NCBI RefSeq assembly: GCF_028369135.1
Contig: NZ_JAPWHW010000018.1
Coordinates: forward strand, 49,382-113,381
Length of the DNA: 64,000 bases
Source of the DNA: Roseovarius sp. ZX-A-9
GTDB lineage: Bacteria; Pseudomonadota; Alphaproteobacteria; Rhodobacterales; Rhodobacteraceae
Direction of reading: 5' to 3'
Below, one piece after another: positions 39,944 through 48,440 of this stretch. Numbering within the stretch: position 1 is the stretch's first letter; each line of letters begins with the position of its first letter. The translations under genes and the position numbers were made by a program. The notes under the pieces were generated by a model that was given only the letters and a program-made list of their open reading frames with translations, was not told where the DNA came from and made no database searches.

Positions 39944-42900
39944 GTGACTGAATTCCGGAAAATCCTGATCGCCAACCGAGGTGAGATCGCTATCCGCATC
40001 ATGCGCGCCGCGAATGAACTCGGCAAGCGAACCGTTGCGGTCTTTGCCGAAGAGGACAAGCTGAGCCTGCACCGCTTCAAGGCGGACGAGGCGTACCGCA
40101 TCGGCGAGGGCATGGGACCGGTTGCCGCCTATCTCAGCATCGAAGAGGTCATCCGCGTCGCGCGCGACTGCGGCGCCGATGCAATCCATCCCGGATATGG
40201 CCTGCTGTCTGAAAACCCCGACTTCGTCGATGCCTGCGTCGCCAATGGCATCGCTTTCATCGGCCCGCAAGCCGACACGATGCGCGCGCTTGGTGACAAG
40301 GCCAGCGCCCGCCGCGTGGCGATCGAGGCCGGCGTGCCCGTCATCCCCGCCACCGATGTGCTGGGCGACGACATGGACAAGATCCGCGCCCAGGCCGCCA
40401 AAGTCGGCTATCCGCTGATGCTCAAGGCATCCTGGGGCGGCGGCGGGCGCGGCATGCGCCCGATCGAGTCCGAGGCTGAACTGGAAGAAAAGGTGCTGGA
40501 GGGGCGTCGCGAGGCCGAGGCCGCCTTTGGCAACGGCGAGGGCTATCTGGAAAAGATGATCACGCGCGCCCGCCACGTCGAGGTGCAGATCCTCGGCGAC
40601 AAGCATGGCAATATCTACCACCTTTTCGAACGCGACTGCTCGGTCCAGCGGCGCAACCAGAAAGTGGTCGAACGCGCGCCCGCGCCCTATCTCACCGAGG
40701 CGCAGCGCGAAGAAATCTGCGAGCTTGGCCGCAAGATCTGCGCCCATGTCAGCTATGAATGCGCCGGTACGGTCGAATTCCTGATGGATATGGAGACCGG
40801 CAAGTTCTATTTCATCGAGGTCAACCCCCGCGTGCAGGTAGAGCATACCGTCACCGAGGAAGTCACCGGCATCGACATCGTTCAGGCGCAGATCATGATC
40901 GCCGAAGGCAAGTCGCTGGCCGAGGCCACCGGCAAGGACGCGCAGAGCGACATCCGCCTGAACGGCCACGCGTTGCAGACCCGGGTCACCACAGAGGATC
41001 CGCAGAACAATTTCATCCCTGACTATGGCCGCATCACCGCCTATCGCTCGGCCACCGGCATGGGCATCCGGCTTGATGGCGGGACCGCCTATGCCGGCGG
41101 GGTGATCACCCGCTATTACGACAGCCTGCTGACCAAGGTCACCGCTTGGGCACCGACCCCGGAAAAGGCGATTGCCCGGATGGACCGCGCGCTGCGCGAA
41201 TTCCGTATTCGCGGCGTCAGCACCAATATCGCCTTTGTCGAGAACCTGCTGAAACACCCCACGTTCCTGAACAACGAATACACCACCAAGTTCATCGACG
41301 AGACGCCCGAGCTGTTCCAGTTCTCGCGCCGGCGCGACCGCGGCACCAAGGTGCTGACCTACATCGCCGACATCACCGTGAACGGCCACCCCGAGACCAA
41401 GGATCGGCCGAGTCCGCGCGCAAACCTGCGCAACCCGCGCCCGCCAGAGCCGCAAGGCGAGCCGACCATGGGCACCCGCAACCTTCTGGAGCAGAAGGGC
41501 CCCGCCGCCGTCGCTGACTGGATGAAAAAGCAGAAACGCCTGCTGATCACCGACACCACGATGCGCGACGGTCACCAATCGCTGCTGGCCACACGGATGC
41601 GCAGCCACGACATGATCAAGGTGGCGCCGACCTATGCCGCCAATCTGCCGCAACTGTTTTCGGTCGAATGCTGGGGCGGTGCCACCTTTGATGTGGCCTA
41701 CCGGTTCTTGCAGGAATGTCCGTGGCAGCGGCTGCGCGACCTGCGCGCGGCGATGCCCAACCTGATGACCCAGATGCTGCTGCGCGCCTCGAATGGCGTA
41801 GGTTACACCAACTATCCCGACAACGTCGTGCAGGAATTCGTGCGCGTCGCGGCCAACACCGGCATCGACGTTTTCCGGGTGTTCGACAGCCTCAACTGGA
41901 CCGAGAACATGCGTGTCGCGATGGACGCGGTAATCGAATCGGGCAAGATTTGCGAAGGCACGATCTGCTACACCGGCGATATCCTGAACCCTGACCGTGC
42001 CAAGTATGACCTGAAATACTATGTCGGCATGGCGCAGGAGCTGGAAGCCGCAGGCGCGCATGTGCTGGGGCTCAAGGACATGGCCGGGTTGCTGAAACCC
42101 GCAGCGGCCAAGGTTCTGATCCGCGCCCTCAAACAAGAGGTCGGCCTGCCGATCCACTTCCACACCCACGACACCGCCGGCATCGCCTGCGCCACCATCC
42201 TTGCCGCCGCAGACGCGGGCGTGGATGCTGTCGATTGCGCGATGGACGCGCTCAGCGGCAACACCAGCCAGGCCACACTGGGCAGCGTCGTCGAGGCGCT
42301 GGCCCATACCGACCGGGACACCGGGATTGATATCAGCGCGGTGCGCGAAATCTCGGATTACTGGGATGCGGTGCGGGCCCATTACGCGGCCTTCGAGAGC
42401 GGCATGCAGGCGCCCTCCTCCGAGGTTTACCTACACGAAATGCCCGGTGGGCAGTTTACCAACCTCAAGGCGCAGGCACGCAGCCTCGGTCTGGAAGATC
42501 GCTGGCCCGAAGTGGCTCAGACCTATGCGGACGTGAACCAGATGTTCGGCGATATCGTCAAGGTCACGCCCAGCTCCAAGGTGGTAGGCGACATGGCGCT
42601 GATGATGGTCAGCCAAGGCCTCAGCCGTGCCGAAGTCGAAGATCCCGCACGCGATCTGGCGTTTCCCGAATCTGTCGTGGACATGATGCGCGGCAATCTC
42701 GGCCAGCCTCCAGGTGGCTTTCCGGCGAATATCGTCAAGAAAGTGCTCAAGGACGAGGCCCCGAACACGGAGCGCCCCGGCAAGCACCTGCCGCCGGTCG
42801 ATCTGGAGCAGACCCGCACCGATCTGATCGCCGAGATGGAAGGCAAAGCTGTCGATGACGAGGATCTCTGCGGGTACCTGATGTATCCCAAGGTGTTTCT

Positions 42901-43384
42901 CGACTACATGGGGCGCCACCGTCTCTATGGTCCGGTGCGCAGCCTGCCGACGCATACCTTCTTTTACGGCATGCAACCGGGCGAAGAGATCACTGCCGAA
43001 ATCGATCCCGGCAAGATCCTCGAAATCCGCCTGCAGGCAGTGGGTGAAACCGGCGAAGATGGCGAGGTCAAAGTCTTCTTCGAGCTGAACGGCCAACCGC
43101 GGGTGATCCGGGTGCCGAACCGTCTGGTCAAGGCGACGACAGCGGCGCGGCCCAAGGCCGAGGCCAGCAACCCGTTGCATATCGGCGCGCCGATGCCGGG
43201 GGTCGTGGCCAGTGTGTCCGCAACCGTGGGCAAGCAGGTCAAGGAAGGCGATTTGCTACTGACCATCGAAGCGATGAAGATGGAAACCGGCATTCACGCC
43301 GAACGCGATGCGACCGTCAAGGCCGTGCATGTCCAGCCGGGCGGGCAGATCGACGCCAAGGACCTGCTGATCGAATTCGAATAA
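39944..43384 (+). CDS. pyc: Pyruvate carboxylase
   Basis: 1146 aa single-chain enzyme forming oxaloacetate from pyruvate. Biotin carboxylase (residues ~1-450; ASWGGGGRGM near 163), carboxyltransferase (~530-800; ITDTTMRDGHQSLLATRMR near 540, FDSLNW near 647), PC tetramerisation region, and biotinyl domain with TIEAMKMETGI near 1108. GTG start with AAGGGAG upstream. Length and domain order are normal. Confidence 0.97.
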   Translation: MTEFRKILIANRGEIAIRIMRAANELGKRTVAVFAEEDKLSLHRFKADEAYRIGEGMGPVAAYLSIEEVIRVARDCGADAIHPGYGLLSENPDFVDACVANGIAFIGPQADTMRALGDKASARRVAIEAGVPVIPATDVLGDDMDKIRAQAAKVGYPLMLKASWGGGGRGMRPIESEAELEEKVLEGRREAEAAFGNGEGYLEKMITRARHVEVQILGDKHGNIYHLFERDCSVQRRNQKVVERAPAPYLTEAQREEICELGRKICAHVSYECAGTVEFLMDMETGKFYFIEVNPRVQVEHTVTEEVTGIDIVQAQIMIAEGKSLAEATGKDAQSDIRLNGHALQTRVTTEDPQNNFIPDYGRITAYRSATGMGIRLDGGTAYAGGVITRYYDSLLTKVTAWAPTPEKAIARMDRALREFRIRGVSTNIAFVENLLKHPTFLNNEYTTKFIDETPELFQFSRRRDRGTKVLTYIADITVNGHPETKDRPSPRANLRNPRPPEPQGEPTMGTRNLLEQKGPAAVADWMKKQKRLLITDTTMRDGHQSLLATRMRSHDMIKVAPTYAANLPQLFSVECWGGATFDVAYRFLQECPWQRLRDLRAAMPNLMTQMLLRASNGVGYTNYPDNVVQEFVRVAANTGIDVFRVFDSLNWTENMRVAMDAVIESGKICEGTICYTGDILNPDRAKYDLKYYVGMAQELEAAGAHVLGLKDMAGLLKPAAAKVLIRALKQEVGLPIHFHTHDTAGIACATILAAADAGVDAVDCAMDALSGNTSQATLGSVVEALAHTDRDTGIDISAVREISDYWDAVRAHYAAFESGMQAPSSEVYLHEMPGGQFTNLKAQARSLGLEDRWPEVAQTYADVNQMFGDIVKVTPSSKVVGDMALMMVSQGLSRAEVEDPARDLAFPESVVDMMRGNLGQPPGGFPANIVKKVLKDEAPNTERPGKHLPPVDLEQTRTDLIAEMEGKAVDDEDLCGYLMYPKVFLDYMGRHRLYGPVRSLPTHTFFYGMQPGEEITAEIDPGKILEIRLQAVGETGEDGEVKVFFELNGQPRVIRVPNRLVKATTAARPKAEASNPLHIGAPMPGVVASVSATVGKQVKEGDLLLTIEAMKMETGIHAERDATVKAVHVQPGGQIDAKDLLIEFE

Positions 43385-43405
43385 CCTCGCCATGGGAGAA
43401 GGCCG

Positions 43406-44206
43406 ATGCAAAAGATCCTGGTTTTTACCGACGTCCATTTTGTCGAACATGGCCAGCGCATCGGCCACCTTGATCCCGAAGACCGGCTGCTGAGCGGTTT
43501 GCGCCACGCGCTGGCCGAAGTGCCCGATGCGGAGCGAATCGTGATCTGTGGCGATCTGGCACATCACGGTCGCCCCGCGCAATATGAACGGTTGCGTGCC
43601 GCGCTGGCCGATTGCCCGATTCCGGTGCATCTGATGATCGGCAACCATGACCGGCGCGCGGCGTTTTGCGCGGCCTTCCCGGATGCGCCGCTGACCCAGG
43701 CGGGGCATGTGCAACAGGTGATCGACACCGGCGACTACCGGCTGATCCTTCTCGACACAGTCGATGAAGACGCCGAAATCAAGCATAGCGGGCGGCTCTG
43801 CACCGCGCGGCTTGACTGGCTTCGCGCAGCGCTGGACGGGGCCGGCACGCGCCGGGTGATAGTCTTTGCCCATCACCCGCCGATGGATGTGGGCTTTGCC
43901 TCGATGGACCGAATCGGGCTGACCAACAAGGCCGAGTTGCTGGCCCTGCTGGACGCCTACCCGCAGGTCTGCCAGATCATCAGCGGCCATGTGCACCGGA
44001 CGATTTCAGGCGGCGCGGGCGGCATTCCCACCGCCCTCTTCAAGAGCAGCTGCCATCAATCGCCGATCCTGCGTCCGGGAATGGACGAACATACCTCGAT
44101 CGACGAGCCGGGTGCCTATGGCCTGCTCTACCTGACTGGCGCCGGTGTGGTCGTGCATTCAGAAGATTTCGACATCCCCGGCCGGCAGGCCCTGTTCTAC
44201 GACTGA
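43406..44206 (+). CDS. Metallophosphoesterase, CpdA-like phosphodiesterase
   Basis: 266 aa. Metal-binding motifs in order: FTDVHFVEHG (Asp/His) at the N-terminus, VICGDLAHHG near residue 46, MIGNHDRR (Asn-His-Asp) near 79, VFAHHPP near 154 and ISGHVHRTI near 194. This is the class III cyclic-nucleotide phosphodiesterase-like set. Twenty-one bases after pyc, so likely cotranscribed. Confidence 0.87.
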   Translation: MQKILVFTDVHFVEHGQRIGHLDPEDRLLSGLRHALAEVPDAERIVICGDLAHHGRPAQYERLRAALADCPIPVHLMIGNHDRRAAFCAAFPDAPLTQAGHVQQVIDTGDYRLILLDTVDEDAEIKHSGRLCTARLDWLRAALDGAGTRRVIVFAHHPPMDVGFASMDRIGLTNKAELLALLDAYPQVCQIISGHVHRTISGGAGGIPTALFKSSCHQSPILRPGMDEHTSIDEPGAYGLLYLTGAGVVVHSEDFDIPGRQALFYD

Positions 44207-44385
44207 CCCGCCAGCACGCCCGGCCGCGCAAAATGACGCTTCTCGCACGGGCACAGGCCCCGGAGGCCCTGCCCCGGACCCCGGATATTTGTGTCCGGAA
44301 GATTCTGGGCAAAAAAATGCCATCAAGGCGCGATTTGCACTTGCCACCACCGCGCGGAGTTCGTATCTCGGCCCTACCCAAGGAC

Positions 44386-44460
44386 GCGGGTGTAGCTCAG
44401 GGGTAGAGCGTTACCTTGCCAAGGTAAATGTCGTGAGTTCGAATCTCATCACCCGCTCCA
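44386..44460 (+). tRNA. tRNA-Gly (GCC)
   Basis: 75 nt with CCA encoded. Acceptor GCGGGTG/CACCCGC (7 bp), anticodon arm TTACC-TTGCCAA-GGTAA giving GCC, T arm GTGAG-TTCGAAT-CTCAT. Confidence 0.97.
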
Positions 44461-44514
44461 AATTCTTCCAATCATACATAGCATAATCGGCCATTGAGCC
44501 GCCTCTCCCCCGAA

Positions 44515-44540
44515 GGAACTTCGGCACCGGTCTGCGCGTT
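44515..44540 (+). promoter_or_regulatory. Predicted EcfG-type promoter, small membrane ORF/YihY
   Basis: GGAAC (44515-44519), 17-base spacer, CGTT (44537-44540), an exact match to the alphaproteobacterial EcfG consensus GGAAC-N16/17-CGTT. It lies 37 bases upstream of the ATG at 44578. Confidence 0.7.
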
Positions 44541-44577
44541 GCGTAGGTGACCTAGCCTACCTTGCAGGAGACACTCC

Positions 44578-44697
44578 ATGCTGGACATCACCGGCCTCGG
44601 TGGCCTCATCCTGTTGGCCCTCGATCTTTGGGCAATCATCTTGGTCATCGGCCTTCGACAAGCACCGGACACAGTGGGCGTGGCGCATGAGCCATGA
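44578..44697 (+). CDS. Small membrane ORF, possible truncated PLDc_N protein
   Basis: 39 aa: MLDITGLGGLILLALDLWAI followed by ILVIGLRQAP and a short polar tail. AGGAG precedes the ATG. The hydrophobic start resembles small PLDc_N proteins (about 60 aa, two helices), but the second helix is missing. In the +2-shifted frame, just after the first helix, STSTGH appears, a match to the family's linker, so a frameshift may have truncated it. It could still be an expressed single-helix peptide. Confidence 0.5.
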   Translation: MLDITGLGGLILLALDLWAIILVIGLRQAPDTVGVAHEP

Positions 44698-44709
44698 TAG
44701 GCTGCGGCC

Positions 44710-45765
44710 ATGACCGACACCCTCCCTCATCAGAGCGCCCCGAACGCTACAGACGCCGCCCACCCTTCACGTCTGGGCTGGCGCGTCTGGTGGCGAGTAG
44801 CGCGCCGGGTAATGCAGCAAGCGGACGAGCGCAACTTGGGTCTGGTGTCTGCCGGCGTCGCCTTTTACGCGCTGCTGTCGATCTTTCCCGGTCTTGCTGC
44901 GATCATAGCATTGTGGGGCTATGTGGCGGACCCTGTCATGATTGCCCAGCAGATGAGCATCGCCGAACAATTCCTGCCCTCAGAGGCCTTCGCCATCCTG
45001 AACGATCAGGTGAGCGTACTTGTCGCCGCCAACAACTCTGCCCTGCAAGTGACCAGCCTCGTGTCGCTGCTGCTGGCAATCTGGACCGCCCGCAACGGCA
45101 TCGCCGCGTTGATCCGCGGGCTGAACTCGATCTACAGCCAGAAACATCGGCGCAATCCGCTGCGGCGCTTCGCGGTGGCGATATTCCTGACAGTCCTGTT
45201 GATCCTGGTGGGGGTCTTTGCCTTTGCCTGCATCGTGATCCTGCCCGCCATGCTCGCCTTTCTGGCGATCCCGGCGCTGACCGAGATGATCATTGCCGCG
45301 GTGAAATGGGTGGTGGTGTTGCTGGTGGTCTTCTTCGGCATCTGCCTGCTCTATCGCTACGGCCCCAACCGACGCGGCGCACGGGTGCCATGGCTGACGC
45401 CGGGGGCGGTTCTGGCACTGGTCCTCTGGGCGGCAGGGTCGGCTGTATTCACGATCTATCTGCGCAACTTCGGAAGTTTCAACGAAGTCTACGGCTCGCT
45501 CGGGGCGGTGGTGGCATTGCTCTTCTGGCTGTATCTCAGTGCGTATGTGGTACTGCTGGGCGCACAGGTGAACGCCGAACTGGAATTGTCGACCACGCAT
45601 GACACGACCGTTGGCGCATCGGCCCCGCCGGGGCGGCGGCAGGCCTGGGTGGCCGATCACGTGCGCGATGCAGACGGGACCGCCCGCCTGGCGAACGATT
45701 CGGGTGAAGAGCCGGGCGACGGCCCGCATCCCGAAACACTTGCCGGGCCGGACAAGAAATCCTGA
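44710..45765 (+). CDS. YihY/BrkB-family inner-membrane protein
   Basis: 351 aa with about six helices. BrkB landmarks: RNLGLVSAGVAFYALLSIFPG near residue 41, NGIAALIRGLNSIY near 129, and YGSLGAVVALLFWLYLSAYVVLLGAQVNAEL near 265. A soluble acidic C-terminal tail follows. Substrate unknown. Twelve bases after the 39-aa ORF, so probably under the same EcfG-type promoter. Confidence 0.9.
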   Translation: MTDTLPHQSAPNATDAAHPSRLGWRVWWRVARRVMQQADERNLGLVSAGVAFYALLSIFPGLAAIIALWGYVADPVMIAQQMSIAEQFLPSEAFAILNDQVSVLVAANNSALQVTSLVSLLLAIWTARNGIAALIRGLNSIYSQKHRRNPLRRFAVAIFLTVLLILVGVFAFACIVILPAMLAFLAIPALTEMIIAAVKWVVVLLVVFFGICLLYRYGPNRRGARVPWLTPGAVLALVLWAAGSAVFTIYLRNFGSFNEVYGSLGAVVALLFWLYLSAYVVLLGAQVNAELELSTTHDTTVGASAPPGRRQAWVADHVRDADGTARLANDSGEEPGDGPHPETLAGPDKKS

Positions 45766-45773
45766 TCCTGACC

Positions 45774-45799
45774 GGAACGAAATGCCGCCCGGCGGTGTT
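45774..45799 (+). promoter_or_regulatory. EcfG-like promoter with no gene behind it
   Basis: GGAAC (45774-45778), 17-base spacer, TGTT (45796-45799). The last four bases differ from CGTT at one position, as in the nepR promoter. It lies directly after the yihY stop and points into a gene-free region. Confidence 0.5.
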
Positions 45800-45805
45800 A
45801 CCCTG

Positions 45806-45946
45806 TCAGACCGGCAGTCTGCCTTGCCGCGTCTCAACCCCGGACACGCCGCGTTCCCTCCCTGACCCGGCATCGTCCTGCCGCACCCCTTGTGTCCCTC
45901 CCGGTGTGGCATTGGCCCCTGCTGCCCAGCGCGGCGGGGGCTTTTT
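45806..45946 (+). ncRNA. Candidate stress-regulated sRNA with two C-rich hairpin loops
   Basis: A gene-free stretch between an EcfG-like promoter and a strong terminator. Predicted elements: hairpin CAGAC-CGGCA-GTCTG (45807-45821); hairpin closed by GGAC/GTCC (45842-45845/45875-45878) and GCCG/CGGC (45848-45851/45868-45871) with TCCCTCCC (45855-45862) in the loop; hairpin CCGCACC/GGTGTGG (45881-45887/45903-45909) with a second TCCCTCCC (45895-45902) in the loop; terminator 45915-45946. Loops of this kind can pair with Shine-Dalgarno sequences. The exact 5' end is a guess. No ORF with a ribosome-binding site is present. The remaining stretch to 46028 shows nothing further. Confidence 0.5.
45915..45946 (+). 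terminator. Strong intrinsic terminator
   Basis: GCCCCTGCTGC (45915-45925), loop CCAGC, GCGGCGGGGGC (45931-45941): 11 pairs including two G-T wobbles, then TTTTT. It serves the candidate sRNA and/or ends yihY transcription, whose stop is 150 bases upstream. Confidence 0.9.
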
Positions 45947-46028
45947 CGTCTGTTTCGGTACAGGGGCACGGCAGAGCGAGCAGTCCATTCACCACAAGGA
46001 TTCGGGGCGCAGAGCCCCCGTGACGCCA

Positions 46029-47105
46029 TCAAATTGATGGCTGATCCTGCGCCTCTTCGGTGGCCGCGTCGTCCGTTTCAAAAATATCGAGCATCGCCAT
46101 CGTGATGACCAGAACCGGGATCGCCACGATACCGCCAATCGGCCCCCACAGCCACAGCCACACGACCAGCGACACGAACACCAAAAGCGGATTGACCGAG
46201 ATGTGCCGCCCGACAAGCGCTGGCGTGATGAATTGACCCTCGGCCATGTTGAGGCACAGGAAAATCAGCGGCGGTGCCAGAACCGTCGGCCCGTCAAAGG
46301 CCACGATCCCGGCCACCAGCAACCCAGCCGTGACCGCCATCGGCCCCAGATAGAGTACGAAATTGAGCCCGGCGGCAACCACGCCCCAGACCAGCGGCGC
46401 GGGCAATCCGACAATGATCAACGCGCACGCCAACGCTGCGCCAAGCGCCACGTTGATGATCGTCACGGTCAGAAAGTAGCGCGAGACCAGCGCCTCGGCG
46501 GTTCTGAAACGCCCGCGCACGCGGCCTGCATCCTGCGGGCTGCCTGTGACGCGGTCCGAAATCCAATCGTAAATGTCCCGACGCGTCAGCAGGAAGAAGA
46601 ACAGAGTGCCCAGAAAAACCAGCGCCTGCGCGATGATCACCGGCGCGAAAAACAGCGCGTCGGTCAGCTTTGGCATGCTTTCGGAAACGTCCTCGCCGCC
46701 CCCGGTTCCGGCCCCCGAATTCGTGCCCAATGCCTCCTCGACCTCTTGGTTCACCTCTGACAGGCCCTGTATCAGGTCGCGGAATTGCTCGACAAAACCG
46801 CGCAATTCCCAGCGGATCCGCGGCAGTGTCTCGACCAGTCGCCAGATCAATGGCTCGACAAGGAATGCAACGACCCCGACCAGCAACATGCACAGCACGA
46901 CGACTCCGGTAGCCACCAGACCGTTCGGCCATCCCAGCCGTTCAAACATGCGGCCGAGCGGCGACAGGATCACGCCGGTGACCAGTGCCAGCACCATTGG
47001 CGCCAGGATATCTTCGGCCAGTTTCAGGGTGACAAAGGTCGTGACAATCGCAAGAATGACAAGGGCGGTGCGCTGTACCGCGTCGCGGTCGGAACTGATG
47101 GACAT
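46029..47105 (-). CDS. AI-2E family transporter (second paralog)
   Basis: 358 aa, about eight helices with an extended soluble central part (GTNSGAGTGGGEDVSESM near residue 128). Family motifs: FFLLTRRDIYDWISDRV near 170 and GQFITPALVGRHISVNPLLVF near 293. Substrate unknown. It is in the GSR neighbourhood but I see no EcfG-type promoter for it. Confidence 0.87.
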   Translation of the reverse strand: MSISSDRDAVQRTALVILAIVTTFVTLKLAEDILAPMVLALVTGVILSPLGRMFERLGWPNGLVATGVVVLCMLLVGVVAFLVEPLIWRLVETLPRIRWELRGFVEQFRDLIQGLSEVNQEVEEALGTNSGAGTGGGEDVSESMPKLTDALFFAPVIIAQALVFLGTLFFFLLTRRDIYDWISDRVTGSPQDAGRVRGRFRTAEALVSRYFLTVTIINVALGAALACALIIVGLPAPLVWGVVAAGLNFVLYLGPMAVTAGLLVAGIVAFDGPTVLAPPLIFLCLNMAEGQFITPALVGRHISVNPLLVFVSLVVWLWLWGPIGGIVAIPVLVITMAMLDIFETDDAATEEAQDQPSI

Positions 47106-47176
47106 CTATGGCACCTTTCAGGGTGGAAAGCCCGGCACCCGCATCCCGGGGCCGCGCCAGTAAAAACCGGCATCAA

Positions 47177-47911
47177 TCAGATCAGCGGGCGCAAGACCGG
47201 CTCGCGCGCCTCGCTGAGTTCCGCCATCGCACACAGCTTTGGATAGGACAGGATCTTGAGCTGCCCGTCGCGCCAGATGGCAATCTCGCGTTCGCGCAAT
47301 TTCTTCAGCGTCTTGTTTGTGTGCACCAGTGACAGGCCCAGCGCATCGGCGAGATCTTGCTGCTTGTACGGCAGATGCATCCCGTCCTTTGTCACAAGAT
47401 CAATCGCCAAGGCCCGGTCATGTAGCCTGACAAAGGCGCGGGCGACCCGGCCCAGCCCGTCCATATGGCCGACGGCAGCCAGGCTCTCGCCCAGAAAATG
47501 CTCTTCGACAGCGGCCAGCCAGGTCAGGTCAAACGCGCGTTCAGGGTAATCGCGAAACATCGTCCAAAGCGCCTTGCGGTCGAAAACGCACAAGGTCATG
47601 TGCGTCGTCGCCTCGACCGAATGCTGCATTTCGTGCATGACACCTGCCTGCAAGCCGATGAAATCGCCCGGTAAAACAAAATTCAGGACCTGCCGCTCGC
47701 CGCTTTCGAATGTCTTGTAGCGCAGGCCCATGCCACGCAGCGGCGTGTAAAGCTGCGGGCTGTTGGACCCTTCCATCATGAGCGTGGTCCCGGCATCCAC
47801 TTTCAATTCCCCGACCTTGAAGCTCTGCATGAAATCGACCTCGCGGTCGGTCATCTTGACGAAGATGGGAAATTTTCTCAGTGGGCAGCGCCGGCATTCC
47901 GTCTGCATCAT
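47177..47911 (-). CDS. Crp/Fnr-family transcriptional regulator
   Basis: 244 aa. cAMP-binding-like beta roll (residues ~30-130; VLNFVLPGDFIGLQAG near 75) and a C-terminal winged HTH with LPYKQQDLADALGLSLVHTNKTLKKL near 180. The N-terminus has a CRRC pair (Cys6, Cys9) and further Cys near 107, but not the full four-Cys spacing of oxygen-sensing Fnr, so a cluster is doubtful. A weak GGAAC-N16-CATT lies upstream. Target unknown. Confidence 0.88.
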   Translation of the reverse strand: MMQTECRRCPLRKFPIFVKMTDREVDFMQSFKVGELKVDAGTTLMMEGSNSPQLYTPLRGMGLRYKTFESGERQVLNFVLPGDFIGLQAGVMHEMQHSVEATTHMTLCVFDRKALWTMFRDYPERAFDLTWLAAVEEHFLGESLAAVGHMDGLGRVARAFVRLHDRALAIDLVTKDGMHLPYKQQDLADALGLSLVHTNKTLKKLREREIAIWRDGQLKILSYPKLCAMAELSEAREPVLRPLI

Positions 47912-47992
47912 CTATCTCCTCCACACACGTCATAGTTTAATGCGCGACACGTCGTTTTGTTCCATCATCGCGCGACAGTCTGAGGATGAAGA

Positions 47993-48427
47993 ATGATGGA
48001 CACCATGTGCCTGGCGACGCCTGCCGACACGACGGATACTGCGATGCGGGTCTATCTCGTGCTCGAATCGAATCCGCTGATCGCCGCCGACCTGATCGGA
48101 ACGCTCGAGGCGGCCTTCACCTGCCGGGTCGTTCATGCCAGATCCGCCGCGCGGATTCCCGAGGCGCTGGCCGATATCCGCGCGGTTTCTGCCGCATTCC
48201 TTGAAATGCGCGCCGAAGAGCTGGACCAGAGCGGGATGGGCAGGTTCCTGCGCGCACGTGGTGCGCAGCTGATCCTTACCTGTGATGAACCGGAAGGGGA
48301 TGACGCTCCGCTTGCCCCGCCGCAGCCCGAGCGCGTGACCTTGCTGGCCCGCCCCTTTACGGACACCATGGTTCTGGCGTCGCTGGAAAATGCGCCGGCC
48401 CCGGACGGACCGGCAGCGGCGCACTGA
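47993..48427 (+). CDS. Pseudo-receiver domain protein with Asp-to-Glu at the phospho-site
   Basis: 144 aa, stand-alone. Residues ~19-130 align by eye with the receiver of PhyR: VYLVLESNPLIAADLIGTLE against ILVIEDEAIIAMDIMAIVE. The PhyR phospho-Asp segment ILADI corresponds to AFLEM (Asp to Glu), the Thr in FITAF is kept in ILTCD, and the Lys in ITKPY is Arg in LARPF. Such substitutions usually mean no phosphorylation, or a locked state. GAGGATGAAGA precedes the ATG. Function unknown; GSR neighbours suggest a role there. Confidence 0.6.
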   Translation: MMDTMCLATPADTTDTAMRVYLVLESNPLIAADLIGTLEAAFTCRVVHARSAARIPEALADIRAVSAAFLEMRAEELDQSGMGRFLRARGAQLILTCDEPEGDDAPLAPPQPERVTLLARPFTDTMVLASLENAPAPDGPAAAH

Positions 48428-48440
48428 AACCGCGGCAAGG

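Noticed and set aside
39869..42382. 837-codon open frame on the minus strand across pyc
   Set aside because: It is the antisense shadow of pyruvate carboxylase in GC-rich DNA; low-complexity His/Asp/Arg-rich composition and no domains.
45795..46037. Short ORFs in the yihY-AI-2E gap
   Set aside because: No ribosome-binding sites and Pro/Cys/Arg-rich translations; RNA structure explains the region better.
47954..47982. Possible EcfG promoter for the Crp/Fnr gene on the minus strand (GGAAC-N16-CATT)
   Set aside because: The -10 element lacks the GTT core, so the match is too weak to list.
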